A stretch of 64,000 nt of DNA from Methylobacterium marchantiae (GTDB taxonomy: Bacteria > Pseudomonadota > Alphaproteobacteria > Rhizobiales > Beijerinckiaceae). Positions 15,960 through 25,424 of this stretch are shown in pieces. The stretch is taken from NCBI RefSeq assembly GCF_022179405.1, contig NZ_BPQT01000004.1:161165-225164 (forward strand), read 5' to 3'. Each line of letters opens with the position of its first letter. Position 1 is the stretch's first letter. Made by a program: the position numbers and the translations under genes. The notes under the pieces were generated by a model. The model saw nothing but the letters and a program-made list of their open reading frames with translations. It had not been told where the DNA came from and did not search any database.

Positions 15960-17276
15960 TCAGGGCGCGACCGCGTAGAGCCGAGGTCCCGGCGAACCGG
16001 CATCTTCCACCGCGGCCGGAATCCAGTTCAGGCCGCTCGCTCCGGATCCGGCGAGAAGATCGCGAAAGTCCTCCGAGATGGCGATCTGGAGATCCACGGC
16101 CTTGGCGCGTGCCTCGATCCGGGCGAGGGTGTTCATGGCCGGACCGAGGACGGTGAACTCCGCGCGATGACCGTCGTCGAAGACGCCGACGAGGACGTCG
16201 CCGGCGTGAAGCGCGATGACCACGCGCAGGGACGGCAAGCCCTTCTTCTCGAGGCGCTGGTTCAGGGCCGTCAGCCGCAGTTGGACGGCCTCGGCACAGG
16301 TGAGGGCCGCCCGTGCCTGGGTCTGGGGTGGGCCGACGAGGAACTGCGCCAGCACCCCGTCGCCGATATACTTGTCGATGATGCCGCCGCGTTCCGTCAC
16401 GGCCCGGTGCGTCAGCGCGCGCATTTCCATGAGGATCTCGAACACCTGCTGGGGAGGCCGTGTCCGCGTCAGCGTGGAGAACCCGCGGATATCGAGGGCG
16501 AACAGGCAGGCATGCCGTTCCTGGACCTCACCCGGGCGGCCGCTCCGCGCCAGATCCTCGGCGACGGCGGCGGGCACGAACCGGGTGAGCATCAGGCGCT
16601 CCCGCTCCAGGCGGAACGTCGTCGCCACGGCCCAGGTCAATCGCCGCATGCCGTCCAGGACCACGAGGCTGGCCACCATGAAGGTGAGGAGACCCGGTAC
16701 CTCCTCGTCGAGGGTCACGTGAGGCCCAAGATGGTGACTCTCGGGCGACAGGTAGACGAACAGGATGGCGCCGCCCCACCCCGCCGTCACCAGGGCCGCG
16801 AACACGAAGGTGTGCCAGACGCGCATGGTCAGTGCGGTCTGCAGCAGGATCAGGAAGGCCGGGAGCCGGCTGGCCGCGGCGGCCGCCTCTTCCGTGTCCG
16901 CCGCGCCCAGGAACATGTGCTCGATGAGCACGTAGATCGCGACGCTGGCATTGAGCAGGGTCGAGCCCCAGGACAGCCAGCCCCAGGACAGCCAGCCTCG
17001 GGACGGGTCCACCGGGCCGGTCTCGCCGGTGGTCTCCGGCCACGTTCGCAGGGAGACGAAGGCCAGGAGAATCGAGGCCGCGGCATAAGCCGACAGCACG
17101 ATCCAGTGTCCCAGTCCGTGGATCGATCCGTCATAGGTCTGCGCGGTGGCGAGCAGCACCAGAACGATGAGCAGGTGCAGGGCGAAGGATCGTCCGCTCG
17201 AGACCTGCTGCAGCTTCGTGATCGTCGGCGAACGCGGCTCTTCCGCCCGTGTCCGGTCTCGATCCCCAGTTCTCAA
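15960..17276 (-). CDS. membrane-bound class III adenylate/guanylate cyclase
   Basis: A 438-residue protein with about six membrane segments between residues 30 and 225, then a class III cyclase domain (about 255-425). FALDIRGFS and KYIGDGVLAQF supply the two metal-binding aspartates and the purine-contacting lysine region; FTVLGPAMNTLARIEARA carries the Asn/Arg transition-state pair, with Pro where many homologues have Asp (GDAVN). The Thr in EFTVLG suggests ATP as substrate. Six-TM cyclases of this type are common and diverse in Rhizobiales; the input signal is unknown. A 15-base duplication lies in the membrane part. Confidence 0.88.
   Translation of the reverse strand: MRTGDRDRTRAEEPRSPTITKLQQVSSGRSFALHLLIVLVLLATAQTYDGSIHGLGHWIVLSAYAAASILLAFVSLRTWPETTGETGPVDPSRGWLSWGWLSWGSTLLNASVAIYVLIEHMFLGAADTEEAAAAASRLPAFLILLQTALTMRVWHTFVFAALVTAGWGGAILFVYLSPESHHLGPHVTLDEEVPGLLTFMVASLVVLDGMRRLTWAVATTFRLERERLMLTRFVPAAVAEDLARSGRPGEVQERHACLFALDIRGFSTLTRTRPPQQVFEILMEMRALTHRAVTERGGIIDKYIGDGVLAQFLVGPPQTQARAALTCAEAVQLRLTALNQRLEKKGLPSLRVVIALHAGDVLVGVFDDGHRAEFTVLGPAMNTLARIEARAKAVDLQIAISEDFRDLLAGSGASGLNWIPAAVEDAGSPGPRLYAVAP
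16966..16995. repeat. in-frame 15-base duplication in the cyclase gene
   Basis: CCCCAGGACAGCCAG occurs twice back to back, with a decayed third copy after it. On the coding strand it yields GWLSWGWLSW, a five-residue repeat just before the third membrane segment. The exact identity of the copies suggests a recent slippage event. Confidence 0.9.
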
Positions 17277-17432
17277 CAGGACGGCTCCCTCTGCGCTTCA
17301 TCGGCCGCTTCTCATGCCGGATGTCGTCGATTCAGACACCGGTCGAGGTTGCCGCATGGGAGGATCGATCGACCGGGCGCCGCTCGCCCGGCGTCGGCCC
17401 GAAAGGCGATGGTCGCTGTTCGGGCCGGCGCC

Positions 17433-18125
17433 CTACGCCGTGCCCGACGACGACCCGTCGCCCCTGCGCAGGAGGAACACCCCTTGCGCGCCCATCAGGT
17501 TCCAGACCCACCACGGCATCGAAATCCGCATCGGCCGCCCGCGCGCATCGAGGGCGGTGGCCTTCTCGATATGCGCGCCCACGGTCCGGCACAGGCCGAC
17601 GAAGTCGCGGATGGTGCAATGATGGATGTTCTGGGTCTCGTACCATTCCTCCGGCATCAGCTCGGTGACCGGCATGCGTCCGCGGAAGGCGAGTTCAGAG
17701 CGCACCCGCCAATGGCCGAAATTCGGGAAGGAGATCACCACCTGCCGGCCGATGCGCAGCAGGTGCTCCAGCACGATGCGCGGGTTGCGCGTCGCCTGGA
17801 TGGTCTGGGACAGGACCACCACGTCGAAGGCATCGTCGGGATAATTCGCGAGGTCGGTATCGGCATCGCCCTGGATCACGGGCAAGCCGCGGGCGAGGCA
17901 GGCGTTGACGCCCTCGCGGGACAGTTCGATGCCGCGTCCGTCGACGCCGCGCCGGTCGCGCAGGAGAGCGAGGAGGGTCCCGTCGCCGCAGCCGATATCG
18001 AGGACGCGGGCGCTCGGCGGTACGAGGCCGAGCACCGCGAGATGATCGACGCGGGCGCCGTCGCTGCGCGGCAGCGTATCGGTCGCGCTCCAGGGGGCGG
18101 GGGCCACGCGGGTCACCGATCTCAC
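17433..18125 (-). CDS. metW: methionine biosynthesis protein MetW
   Basis: A 230-residue SAM-fold protein: [42 protein letters not shown] and [16 protein letters not shown] are diagnostic MetW motifs. MetW acts with MetX in methionine synthesis in many proteobacteria, apparently activating homoserine acylation. GTG 18125 overlaps the metX stop (GTGA), so translation is coupled; a later GTG at 18116 is possible. Confidence 0.93.
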   Translation of the reverse strand: MRSVTRVAPAPWSATDTLPRSDGARVDHLAVLGLVPPSARVLDIGCGDGTLLALLRDRRGVDGRGIELSREGVNACLARGLPVIQGDADTDLANYPDDAFDVVVLSQTIQATRNPRIVLEHLLRIGRQVVISFPNFGHWRVRSELAFRGRMPVTELMPEEWYETQNIHHCTIRDFVGLCRTVGAHIEKATALDARGRPMRISMPWWVWNLMGAQGVFLLRRGDGSSSGTA

Positions 18126-19330
18126 AATCCTCTCGCCCTCGCGGCGGCGTCGACGAAGCCCTTGGCGGCGTTGAACATCACCGGCTCGTCGAGCAGGAAG
18201 GCATCGTGGCCCTTGTCGCTCTCGATCTCGACGAAGGCGACCGGAGCCGAGGCTGCGTTGAGCGCATGCACGATGGCCCGGGAATCGGCGGTGGGGAACA
18301 GCCAGTCCGAGGTAAAGGACATCACGCAGAACCGTGTCCTGGTGTTGCGGAAGGCGTTGGCGAGCACGCCGCCATGATCGGCCGCGAGGTCGAAGTAATC
18401 CATCGCCCGGGTGAGGTAGAGATAGGCGTTGGCGTCGAACCGCTCGACGAAGCTCAGACCCTGGTGGCGCAGGTAGCTCTCGATCTGGAAATCGGCGTTG
18501 AACGAGAAGGTCGGGGCCGAGCCGCCCTGGAAGCGGCGGCCGAACTTGCGGTGCAGGGCCGGCTCCGAGAGGTAGGTGATGTGAGCGCCCATCCGCGCCA
18601 CGCCGAGCCCCTTGGCGGGCCGTGTCCCCGCTTCGAGATAGCGTCCTTCCGCCCAGGCCGGGTCGGCCATGATCGCCTGCCGGCCGACCTCGTGGAAGGC
18701 GATGTTCTGTGCCGAGTGGCGGGCGCCCGTGGCGATGGGGAGCGCCGCGAAGACCCTGTCCGGATAGAGGGCGGCCCATTGCAGCACCTGCATGCCCCCC
18801 ATCGACCCGCCGACGCAGAGGAACAGGTCGCGGATGCCGAGCCGGTCGAGGAGCATGGCCTGGCCGCGGACCATGTCGCGGATCGTCACCAGCGGAAAGT
18901 CGAGGCCGTAGGGCCGACCCGTGGCTGGATTGGTGGAGGCCGGGCCGGTGGAGCCCATGCAGGAGCCGATCACATTCGAGCAGATGACGAAGTAGCGATC
19001 GGTGTCGACGGGCTTGCCCGGTCCCACCAGCGTCTCCCACCAGCCGCGCTTGCCCGTCACCGGATGGGTGTGGGCAAAATGCTGGTCGCCGGTGAGTGCG
19101 TGACAGATCAGCACCGCGTTCGAGCGATCGGCATTGAGGGTGCCGGCGGTCTGGTAGGCGATCCGGAAGGGCGCGAGATCGACGCCGGCATCCATCGCCA
19201 GGGGTTCGTCGAGACCGAACTCGGCCACGGGGCTCCGCGGGTCGAGGGAGGGCGGCGCATCCGTCGGAATCCCGTCCGGGCGCACGTTGCCTTCGTCGGG
19301 CCTTGCGAGACTATCGAGCGACATGGTCAT
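18122..19330 (-). CDS. metX: homoserine O-acetyltransferase MetX
   Basis: About 402 residues, an alpha/beta hydrolase that acylates homoserine at the first committed step of methionine synthesis. Landmarks: [11 protein letters not shown], the nucleophile elbow [29 protein letters not shown], and the acid/histidine region with [11 protein letters not shown] and [10 protein letters not shown]. Starts at 19330 or 19324 are both possible; the frame opens at 19456 without homology. metW follows with overlap. I looked for a SAM-II riboswitch upstream and did not find its conserved core. Confidence 0.94.
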   Translation of the reverse strand: MTMSLDSLARPDEGNVRPDGIPTDAPPSLDPRSPVAEFGLDEPLAMDAGVDLAPFRIAYQTAGTLNADRSNAVLICHALTGDQHFAHTHPVTGKRGWWETLVGPGKPVDTDRYFVICSNVIGSCMGSTGPASTNPATGRPYGLDFPLVTIRDMVRGQAMLLDRLGIRDLFLCVGGSMGGMQVLQWAALYPDRVFAALPIATGARHSAQNIAFHEVGRQAIMADPAWAEGRYLEAGTRPAKGLGVARMGAHITYLSEPALHRKFGRRFQGGSAPTFSFNADFQIESYLRHQGLSFVERFDANAYLYLTRAMDYFDLAADHGGVLANAFRNTRTRFCVMSFTSDWLFPTADSRAIVHALNAASAPVAFVEIESDKGHDAFLLDEPVMFNAAKGFVDAAARARGL

Positions 19331-19644
19331 CAGGCGTCTTCGCGCGTTGTTCGCCGATTCGCTTTCGCGGTGATGCGAGGGGGCAGCCTGTCGCCACCCT
19401 ATCGACGCGTCGCGAAGGTCCATCCCCATCGGTGCCCGGCAAAGCCGGACGCTCATCGGGCGTAATGTGCGTATGCACGGGCGTCAACGAAAGGGGCCGA
19501 GCACGCAGGCACGCGCGCGGAGGCACGTGCGAAGGAATGTAGCGCGGCTCTGGCCCTCGGGCGCTCGGAAACGTAGACACGACGGGCCGTTGCCCTCATG
19601 CGGGGGCGGCCATCCCGTACCCGTCGCCGGACTCGACATCCCGC
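19331..19644. other. 314-base divergent promoter region
   Basis: Lies between metX (minus) and chorismate mutase (plus). A small hairpin GTCCGGCTTTGCCGGGCAC (minus strand, near 19432-19450) is present, but no recognised riboswitch core, no small gene and no clear operator. The stretch near 19495-19530 is a run of short GCACG/CGCGC repeats. Confidence 0.35.
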
Positions 19645-20508
19645 ATGCGCTTCACCACGAGACCCGCACCGCCCCTCGACAACCTCGCCGAGCTGCGCGC
19701 CGAGATCGACCGGATCGACGCGGAGATGCACGCCCTGCTGATCCAGCGCGGCTCGATCATCGACCGGCTGATCGCAGTCAAACGGACCTCCGCCAGCGGA
19801 TCGGCCTTCAGGCCCGGCCGCGAGGCCGCGATGATGCGACGCGTGGCCGAGCGCCATCGCGGGCTCCTGCCCCTCGACACGGTGGAGGGAATCTGGCGCG
19901 TCATCATCGCCACCTTCACCTGGGTCCAGGCCCCGTTCAGTGTCCATGCCGACATTTCGGGCGGCGACGCCCCGATGCGCGACTCCGCGCGCTTTCATTT
20001 CGGCTTCACGGTGCCCTACCGGCCGCATCCCACCTGCGCGGCGGTGATCCAGGCCGTGGCCACATCCCGCGGTGATCTTGGCATCTTCCGGCTCGACCCG
20101 GAGGGCTCCGCGCCTCCGAGCCCGGAGGCGCCGTGGTGGGAAGGTCTCGCCGGTGAAGGCCGACCGAAGGTGATCGCGCGCCTTCCCTTCATCGAGCGCC
20201 CGACCCATCCCGCCGGCACGCCGGTCTTCGTCGTCGCCAACCCCCTCGACGACCCGGCCGCCGCCCAGCGCGACTGGGTGCTGCACGCCACCCGACTCGG
20301 GCGATGGTCGCCGGAAACCGCACGCGCCCTGCAGGATCTCTACGGCGAAGTCGTCGCACGGGCGGTCAATGCTGAAGGCCATTGTCTCCTTCTCGCCGTG
20401 CCGGGCGGTGTCGGAAGCCGGCAGTTGAGGGAGACGCTGGAGCGGGCCGGCGCCGAGGTCGCGACGCTCGACGAGATCGGAAGCCACGCGGCCCGGTTCC
20501 GGGTGTGA
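19645..20508 (+). CDS. chorismate mutase (AroQ) with extended C-terminal domain
   Basis: A 287-residue protein. Residues 10-100 are an AroQ helical chorismate mutase: LRAEIDRIDAEMHALLIQRGSIIDRLIAVKR holds the catalytic Arg/Lys positions, and the EGIWRVIIATF helix closes the active site. The remaining 185 residues are not the standard prephenate dehydratase, but FGFTVPYRPHPTCAAVIQAVATSRGDLGIF and a C-terminal RETLERAGAEVATLDEIGSHAARFRV look like a periplasmic-binding or PDT-like fold, possibly degenerate. hisC and tyrA follow on the same strand, so it feeds Tyr/Phe synthesis. Confidence 0.85.
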   Translation: MRFTTRPAPPLDNLAELRAEIDRIDAEMHALLIQRGSIIDRLIAVKRTSASGSAFRPGREAAMMRRVAERHRGLLPLDTVEGIWRVIIATFTWVQAPFSVHADISGGDAPMRDSARFHFGFTVPYRPHPTCAAVIQAVATSRGDLGIFRLDPEGSAPPSPEAPWWEGLAGEGRPKVIARLPFIERPTHPAGTPVFVVANPLDDPAAAQRDWVLHATRLGRWSPETARALQDLYGEVVARAVNAEGHCLLLAVPGGVGSRQLRETLERAGAEVATLDEIGSHAARFRV

Positions 20509-20594
20509 GAGCGAGCTTCGAAACGGCCGGTTCCCTCGTCAAGACCGGCAAGCTGGGTTAGAGGGGCAGCCTGAACTCCAGCCGGCCCGCGCCC

Positions 20595-21716
20595 ATGTCC
20601 TCCGCACCCTCTGCATCCCGTCCCGTTCCCCGCCCGGGAGTCCTCGCCATCGAGGCCTACGTGCCCGGCAAGAGCGGTGCCCCCGGCGCGGCGAAGGTCC
20701 ATAAGCTCTCCTCGAACGAGACGCCGCTCGGCCCGAGCCCGCTCGCCATCGAGGCCATGCGTCAGGAAGCGTTCCGTCTCGCGCTTTATCCGGACGGCAA
20801 TTCCACACGCCTGCGCGAAGCCATCGCCTTCCGCTACGGGCTCGATCCCGCCCGCATCGTCTGCGGCGCCGGTTCGGACGAGCTCCTCTCGTTCCTCGCC
20901 TACGTCTATCTCGCCGAGGGGGACGAGGGGATCTTCACCGAGCACGGGTTCCTGGTCTACCGCATCGCCATCCTGGCCGCGGGCGGCGTCCCCGTCGTGG
21001 TGCCGGAGCGCGACCTGCGCGCCGATGTCGATGCCATCCTGGCGGCCGTCACGCCGCGCACGAAGATCGTCTACCTCGCCAACCCGAACAATCCGACGGG
21101 CACCTACCTGCCCTTCGCCGAGATCCGGCGCCTGCATGCCGGCCTGCCTCCGCACGTGCTCCTCGTCCTCGACGGGGCCTATGCCGAATACGTGCGGACC
21201 AACGATTACAGCGCCGGGCTCGAACTCGTCCTCGAATCCGAGAACGTGGTGATGACCCGCACCTTCTCGAAGATCCACGGCCTCGCGGCGCTCCGCATCG
21301 GCTGGATGGTGGGTCCGCCGGAGGTGGTCGACGCGGTCAACCGCATCCGCGGGCCGTTCAACCTCTCGGGCAGTGCCATCGCGGCCGGTGCCGCCGCCAT
21401 CGCCGACGAGGCGCATGTGGCGGCGGCGGTCGCGCATAACGAGACCTGGCTCGCCTGGACGAGCGAGGTCGTCTCCTCCCTCGGCCTCGTCGTCACCCCG
21501 AGTGTCGCGAACTTCGTCCTCGTCCACTTCCCCGACGAACCCGGACGCAGTGCGGCGGAGGCTGATGCCTATCTCGCCGCGCGCGGTGTGATCGTGCGGA
21601 GAGTGACGTCCTACGGTCTGCCGGACGCCCTGCGCGTCACCATCGGCAGCGAAGAGGCCAACCAGGCCTTCGTCGCGGCGCTCACCGCCTTCGTGAAGGA
21701 GAGCATCCGTGCCTGA
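20595..21716 (+). CDS. hisC: histidinol-phosphate/aromatic aminotransferase
   Basis: A 373-residue PLP enzyme of fold type I. Motifs: [13 protein letters not shown] at the N-terminus, [24 protein letters not shown] and the PLP lysine in [16 protein letters not shown]. Placed between chorismate mutase and prephenate dehydrogenase, it probably aminates phenylpyruvate/4-hydroxyphenylpyruvate or prephenate, although HisC family members also act on imidazole-acetol phosphate. It overlaps the next gene by eight bases. Confidence 0.92.
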   Translation: MSSAPSASRPVPRPGVLAIEAYVPGKSGAPGAAKVHKLSSNETPLGPSPLAIEAMRQEAFRLALYPDGNSTRLREAIAFRYGLDPARIVCGAGSDELLSFLAYVYLAEGDEGIFTEHGFLVYRIAILAAGGVPVVVPERDLRADVDAILAAVTPRTKIVYLANPNNPTGTYLPFAEIRRLHAGLPPHVLLVLDGAYAEYVRTNDYSAGLELVLESENVVMTRTFSKIHGLAALRIGWMVGPPEVVDAVNRIRGPFNLSGSAIAAGAAAIADEAHVAAAVAHNETWLAWTSEVVSSLGLVVTPSVANFVLVHFPDEPGRSAAEADAYLAARGVIVRRVTSYGLPDALRVTIGSEEANQAFVAALTAFVKESIRA

Positions 21717-22668
21717 GGCGAGCCCTGTCTGCGAGCGCCTCGCCATCATCGGCCTTGGACTGATCGGCTCCTCCATCGCGCGGGGCGCGCGGCAATACGG
21801 GCTGGCGCGGAGCATCGTCGCCATCGATCGCGACCCTGCTGTGATCGATCGGGTGAAGGCGCTCGGCCTCGCGGACGAGGCGACGAGCGAGCCCGCCGGG
21901 GTCGCGGACGCCGATCTCGTCATCCTGTGCGTACCGGTGGGCGCGGTGGGTGCCGTCGCCGAGGCCATGGCGCCGCATCTGAAACCCGGTGCCATCGTCT
22001 CCGATGTCGGCTCGGTGAAGGCTTCGGTGGTCGCCGCCGTCTCGCCGCATCTGCCCGACGGCGTCCATTTCGTCCCGGCCCATCCGGTGGCGGGCACCGA
22101 ATATTCCGGCCCCGATGCCGGCTTCTCGACCCTGTTCTCGGGCCGCTGGTGCATCCTCACCCCGCCCGAGGGCACCGCCGGGGCCGCGACCGCACGGGTC
22201 CAGGCCTTCTGGGAAGGACTCGGCGCCATCATCGAGAGCATGACGCCGGAGCATCACGATCTGGTGCTCGCCATCACCAGCCACGTGCCGCACCTCATCG
22301 CCTACAACATCGTCGGCACCGCCGCCGATCTCGAAGCCGTGACGCAGTCGGAGGTGATCAAGTTCTCCGCCGGCGGCTTTCGCGATTTCACCCGCATCGC
22401 CGCCTCCGATCCGACCATGTGGCGGGACGTGTTCCTGACCAACAAGGAGGCGGTGCTGGAGATGCTCGGCCGCTTCAACGAGGATCTGGCGGCCTTGGCC
22501 CGCGCCATCCGCTGGGGCGACGGCGATGCGCTGTTCGACCTGTTCACCCGTACCCGCGCCATCCGCCGGGGTATCGTCGCCCTGGGGCAGGAAACGGCGG
22601 AAGCGGATTTCGGCCGCAGCCGAACCCCGCCGGAGCCGGCGAAGGACGAACCGGTCTCGGGGCGGTAG
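21709..22668 (+). CDS. tyrA: prephenate/arogenate dehydrogenase
   Basis: A 319-residue NAD(P)-dependent dehydrogenase for tyrosine synthesis. [16 protein letters not shown] is the dinucleotide-binding loop, [15 protein letters not shown] carries the catalytic histidine, and the all-helical C-terminal domain ([32 protein letters not shown]) is typical of the TyrA/TyrC class without ACT domain. The GTG start at 21709 overlaps the hisC stop. Confidence 0.93.
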   Translation: MPEASPVCERLAIIGLGLIGSSIARGARQYGLARSIVAIDRDPAVIDRVKALGLADEATSEPAGVADADLVILCVPVGAVGAVAEAMAPHLKPGAIVSDVGSVKASVVAAVSPHLPDGVHFVPAHPVAGTEYSGPDAGFSTLFSGRWCILTPPEGTAGAATARVQAFWEGLGAIIESMTPEHHDLVLAITSHVPHLIAYNIVGTAADLEAVTQSEVIKFSAGGFRDFTRIAASDPTMWRDVFLTNKEAVLEMLGRFNEDLAALARAIRWGDGDALFDLFTRTRAIRRGIVALGQETAEADFGRSRTPPEPAKDEPVSGR

Positions 22669-22756
22669 GGTCCTGAAAGATGGAGGCCTGAAAGATGGGC
22701 GTGGCGGGCTGGTTCGGCGTCGCCCCCCAGCAAAAACGTCCATTCTTTCATCACGA

Positions 22757-22794
22757 CCTCATCATGAGGCACCGCGAAGCGGCACTTCAGGATG
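22757..22794. repeat. REP-like palindromic intergenic element
   Basis: CCTCAT-C-ATGAGG (22757-22769) is followed by CCGC-GAA-GCGG (22772-22782) and then CTTCAGGATG (22785-22794). This order (CTCATnATGAGG, small GC hairpin, TCnnGGATG) is like the dispersed REP elements of Bradyrhizobium and relatives. It lies between the convergent tyrA and DUF2125 genes. Confidence 0.6.
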
Positions 22795-22803
22795 ACGGCG
22801 CGC

Positions 22804-23898
22804 TCAATACAGCGGCGGCACCTGGACGTTGGGGATCGGAAATGGACCGAGCATCAGGCGTCCCTCGGCGAGGCGCAGGGGTGGCATCGCCTTGAGGGAC
22901 GCATCCCCCGACACGGGCGCAGTGCCGGTCTCCGCTTCCTGGCGACGGCTGCCGCCGCCGAGGAGCTTGCCGACCAAGCCTCCGATCAGCGCGCCCTTCT
23001 CGGCTCCGAAGCGCTGGCCCATGATCTGGCCGACCAGGGCCTCCACTCCGGCGGCGCGGATATCGATCTGGCCGGTGGAGCGGTGCTCGTCGTCGAGAGC
23101 GATCTTCCCCTGGGCCTGAAGACGGCTATCGCCCTTCACCAGCGAGAGCAGGGCGATCTCGAGGCTGCCGCCGGCCTGGCGCCAGGTTTCGAGCTCCCGC
23201 GCCACCTGTCCAGTCCGGAAGACCGCCGCCTGGTTCACCGTGGCGTCGAGGGCCATGTCGACGGGGGTCGTATTGCCGAGCAATGGGTCGAGGAGCGGCA
23301 CGGCGGCCTGTGTCAGTCGCAGGCTCGTATCGACCGCGCCATCCGTGGCGAAGCGGGCGGGTGTCGGACGGGCATGGAATTCGAGGTGCTTAGCGGCGAC
23401 GTCGATCGGTTGCGGCCCGGCATTCTTCACGCTGACCTTGGGCGCATCGACCACCAGGGATGCGCGGACGAATCCGTCCGAGGCGCCATGGAAACTCGCT
23501 TCCAGTGCGGTCCAGGTCGCGTCGGCGACGAGACCGTCCTGTTCCACGTGGAACGGTCCTGTTGCCTGCAGGATGCCCTGGCGCGGCTGATAGACCTGCA
23601 CGACCGCCGTCAGCGGTCCGAGGGTGAAGCGGCTGTCAGCTCGGGAGAAGGCGAGGGAGGCGCAGCGTAATTCGATGCGGAAGGGATAGCCGGTGATCGA
23701 GCGATCGGCGCAGGTCCAGTTGCGTCCGGCCGAGGCCTCGCGGGCGAGCCAGGCATCCATCTCGGATTCCGCCTTACCGCGGATCCAGAACCAGCCGGCG
23801 CTCCACAGGAGAACGACGGCGAGGAGGAGGATGTAGGGCAGGAACAGGCCGGTGCGCGAGGGCCGTTTCCTGGCCGTCAAGTCCGGTCCCTGCGCCAT
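22804..23898 (-). CDS. DUF2125 family envelope protein
   Basis: A 364-residue protein with an N-terminal membrane anchor (LPYILLLAVVLLWSAGWFWIRG) and a periplasmic beta-rich domain: TGYPFRIELRCASL, PIDVAAKHLEFHARP and the glycine-rich GGLVGKLLGGGS. The GYPFR segment and AsmA-like strands are characteristic of the alphaproteobacterial DUF2125 family. Function unknown; the AsmA-like look suggests a role in envelope lipid handling. It is convergent with tyrA. Confidence 0.82.
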   Translation of the reverse strand: MAQGPDLTARKRPSRTGLFLPYILLLAVVLLWSAGWFWIRGKAESEMDAWLAREASAGRNWTCADRSITGYPFRIELRCASLAFSRADSRFTLGPLTAVVQVYQPRQGILQATGPFHVEQDGLVADATWTALEASFHGASDGFVRASLVVDAPKVSVKNAGPQPIDVAAKHLEFHARPTPARFATDGAVDTSLRLTQAAVPLLDPLLGNTTPVDMALDATVNQAAVFRTGQVARELETWRQAGGSLEIALLSLVKGDSRLQAQGKIALDDEHRSTGQIDIRAAGVEALVGQIMGQRFGAEKGALIGGLVGKLLGGGSRRQEAETGTAPVSGDASLKAMPPLRLAEGRLMLGPFPIPNVQVPPLY

Positions 23899-24003
23899 CG
23901 TCCACTCGCCTCGATCTCAAGAACCCCATCGCCATCGACGAGGCATATCCGTGAGTGAGCTTTGGCGGGTCTCAACGCGGCGAAAGCATGGCCGCCCATC
24001 GAT

Positions 24004-24375
24004 TCAGGCAGCAGCGTTCGTGGTCCGGTCCACATGAAGGTCGGCGACGATCTGGCCCCGTTCGGCCTCGTCCTCGGCCAAGCGATGGACATGCATCTCG
24101 GTGGCGCCGCCATGGCGAGCACGGGCGATCCAGTTGCGGGTCAGCCGCTCCCGCGGGCTCGAACCCGCCGCGGCGACGGCGACGAGTTCGCCGATTCCCG
24201 CCGAGTTCCGACGCACGGCCATGACCACAGCCTCCCCCATATCGTCGAGTTCGAGTTCGGCCAGCTCGTGGATGCCGACGACGTAGCGGCGCCCGGAACG
24301 ACCGCGCCAAGCGCTCAACGCCAAGGCAGGAGTGCCGCGCAGGCTGGCTGCCGTCCTCAGACGTACTTCGCGCAT
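24004..24375 (-). CDS. conserved small hypothetical protein
   Basis: A 123-residue soluble protein, alternately acidic and basic, with RRYVVGIHELAELELDDMGEAVVMAVRR in the middle and a His/Arg region RLTRNWIARARHGGATEMHVHRLAE near the end. Codon pattern and the absence of a better frame on the other strand support coding. I do not recognise the family. It lies between the PlsC and DUF2125 genes, all on the minus strand. Confidence 0.6.
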   Translation of the reverse strand: MREVRLRTAASLRGTPALALSAWRGRSGRRYVVGIHELAELELDDMGEAVVMAVRRNSAGIGELVAVAAAGSSPRERLTRNWIARARHGGATEMHVHRLAEDEAERGQIVADLHVDRTTNAAA

Positions 24376-24572
24376 GGGCGGGTCTCCGGATCACGGATTC
24401 AGCGTCGATCGCCATCCGTTCGGGCCCTGCGGCACCAGACCGGAAATGGCCTCTCTGTTCGCCATATGTTCCAGAATAATCTTAACCGTTTCGAACCGTC
24501 AAGAGTCCCTATTTCGCTCTGCGAACGGGGCCTCGGGAGCACTTATCCACAGCCTGTGGATAGAACGAGAGG

Positions 24573-25352
24573 TCAGGCGGTTCGGGACGGCTCGCCGACG
24601 GAGGCGGGCTCGGGCACGGCATGACCGCGCGCTGCCAGTTCGGCCCGACCGGAGGCGAGAAGGGCATCGGAGGCGGATTCGATCCGCTTCTGCATCTCTT
24701 CCAAGAAGGCGGTGCGTTCGAGCCCCGGGGCGATGGGTGGAAGAAACTCGATGACGGTGGTGCCGGGCCGGCGGGTGAGCTGGCGGCGGGGCCAGTACAG
24801 GCCGCTATTGAGGGCGACGGGCATGCAGGGCACGCCCAGGGCGGCGTAGAGGTGGGTGATGCCGAGCTTGTAGACGGGAGGTGCGCCTGGCGCCTTGCGG
24901 GTTCCCTCGGGGAAGATGATGAGCTGGCGTCCCTCGCGGATGGCACGTGCGGCCGCCTCGTTCATGGCGGCCATGGCGCGGGCGCCCTTCGATCGGTCGA
25001 TGGCGACCATGCCGGAGCGAGAGAGGAACCAGCCGAACAGCGGGATCCAGAGAAGCTCGCGCTTGAGGATGTAGGCGAAGTCCGGGAAGGCGGTGACGAG
25101 GGCCAGGGTTTCGAGGGCGGATTGATGCTTGGCCGCCACGAGGAGGGCGCCGGGCGGTCGATGATGCAGCCCCCTGAACTCGACGCTCACGCCGCCCACC
25201 ACCCTCAGCAGCCACAGGCTCACCCGCGCCCAGAACTGAGCCACACGAATCGTGGCCTTCTCGGAGACGAGGGCCGGCAACCCGCCGAGGGCGACGAGGG
25301 CGGTGGCGAGATAGAAGACGATGTTGAAGGCGATGGAGCGAAGAATGAGCAT
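24573..25352 (-). CDS. plsC: 1-acyl-sn-glycerol-3-phosphate acyltransferase (PlsC)
   Basis: A 259-residue membrane-associated acyltransferase that makes phosphatidic acid. One N-terminal helix (SIAFNIVFYLATALVALGGL), then the catalytic block written KHQSALET instead of the textbook NHxxxxD, a substitution usual in Rhizobiales. The second block is FPEGTRKAPG and the third VPCMPVALNSGL. It stands alone on the minus strand. Confidence 0.88.
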   Translation of the reverse strand: MLILRSIAFNIVFYLATALVALGGLPALVSEKATIRVAQFWARVSLWLLRVVGGVSVEFRGLHHRPPGALLVAAKHQSALETLALVTAFPDFAYILKRELLWIPLFGWFLSRSGMVAIDRSKGARAMAAMNEAAARAIREGRQLIIFPEGTRKAPGAPPVYKLGITHLYAALGVPCMPVALNSGLYWPRRQLTRRPGTTVIEFLPPIAPGLERTAFLEEMQKRIESASDALLASGRAELAARGHAVPEPASVGEPSRTA

Positions 25353-25424
25353 CGGAAACCCAGGATGATGCCCCTCCTGTAGCGCGGGCGCTCCCGCGGC
25401 ACCATCCGGTGCTCCGGATGGGCG

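Noticed and set aside
19331-19644. SAM-II riboswitch upstream of metX
   Set aside because: The conserved GAUAAA and GCUAAA elements were not found on the minus strand.
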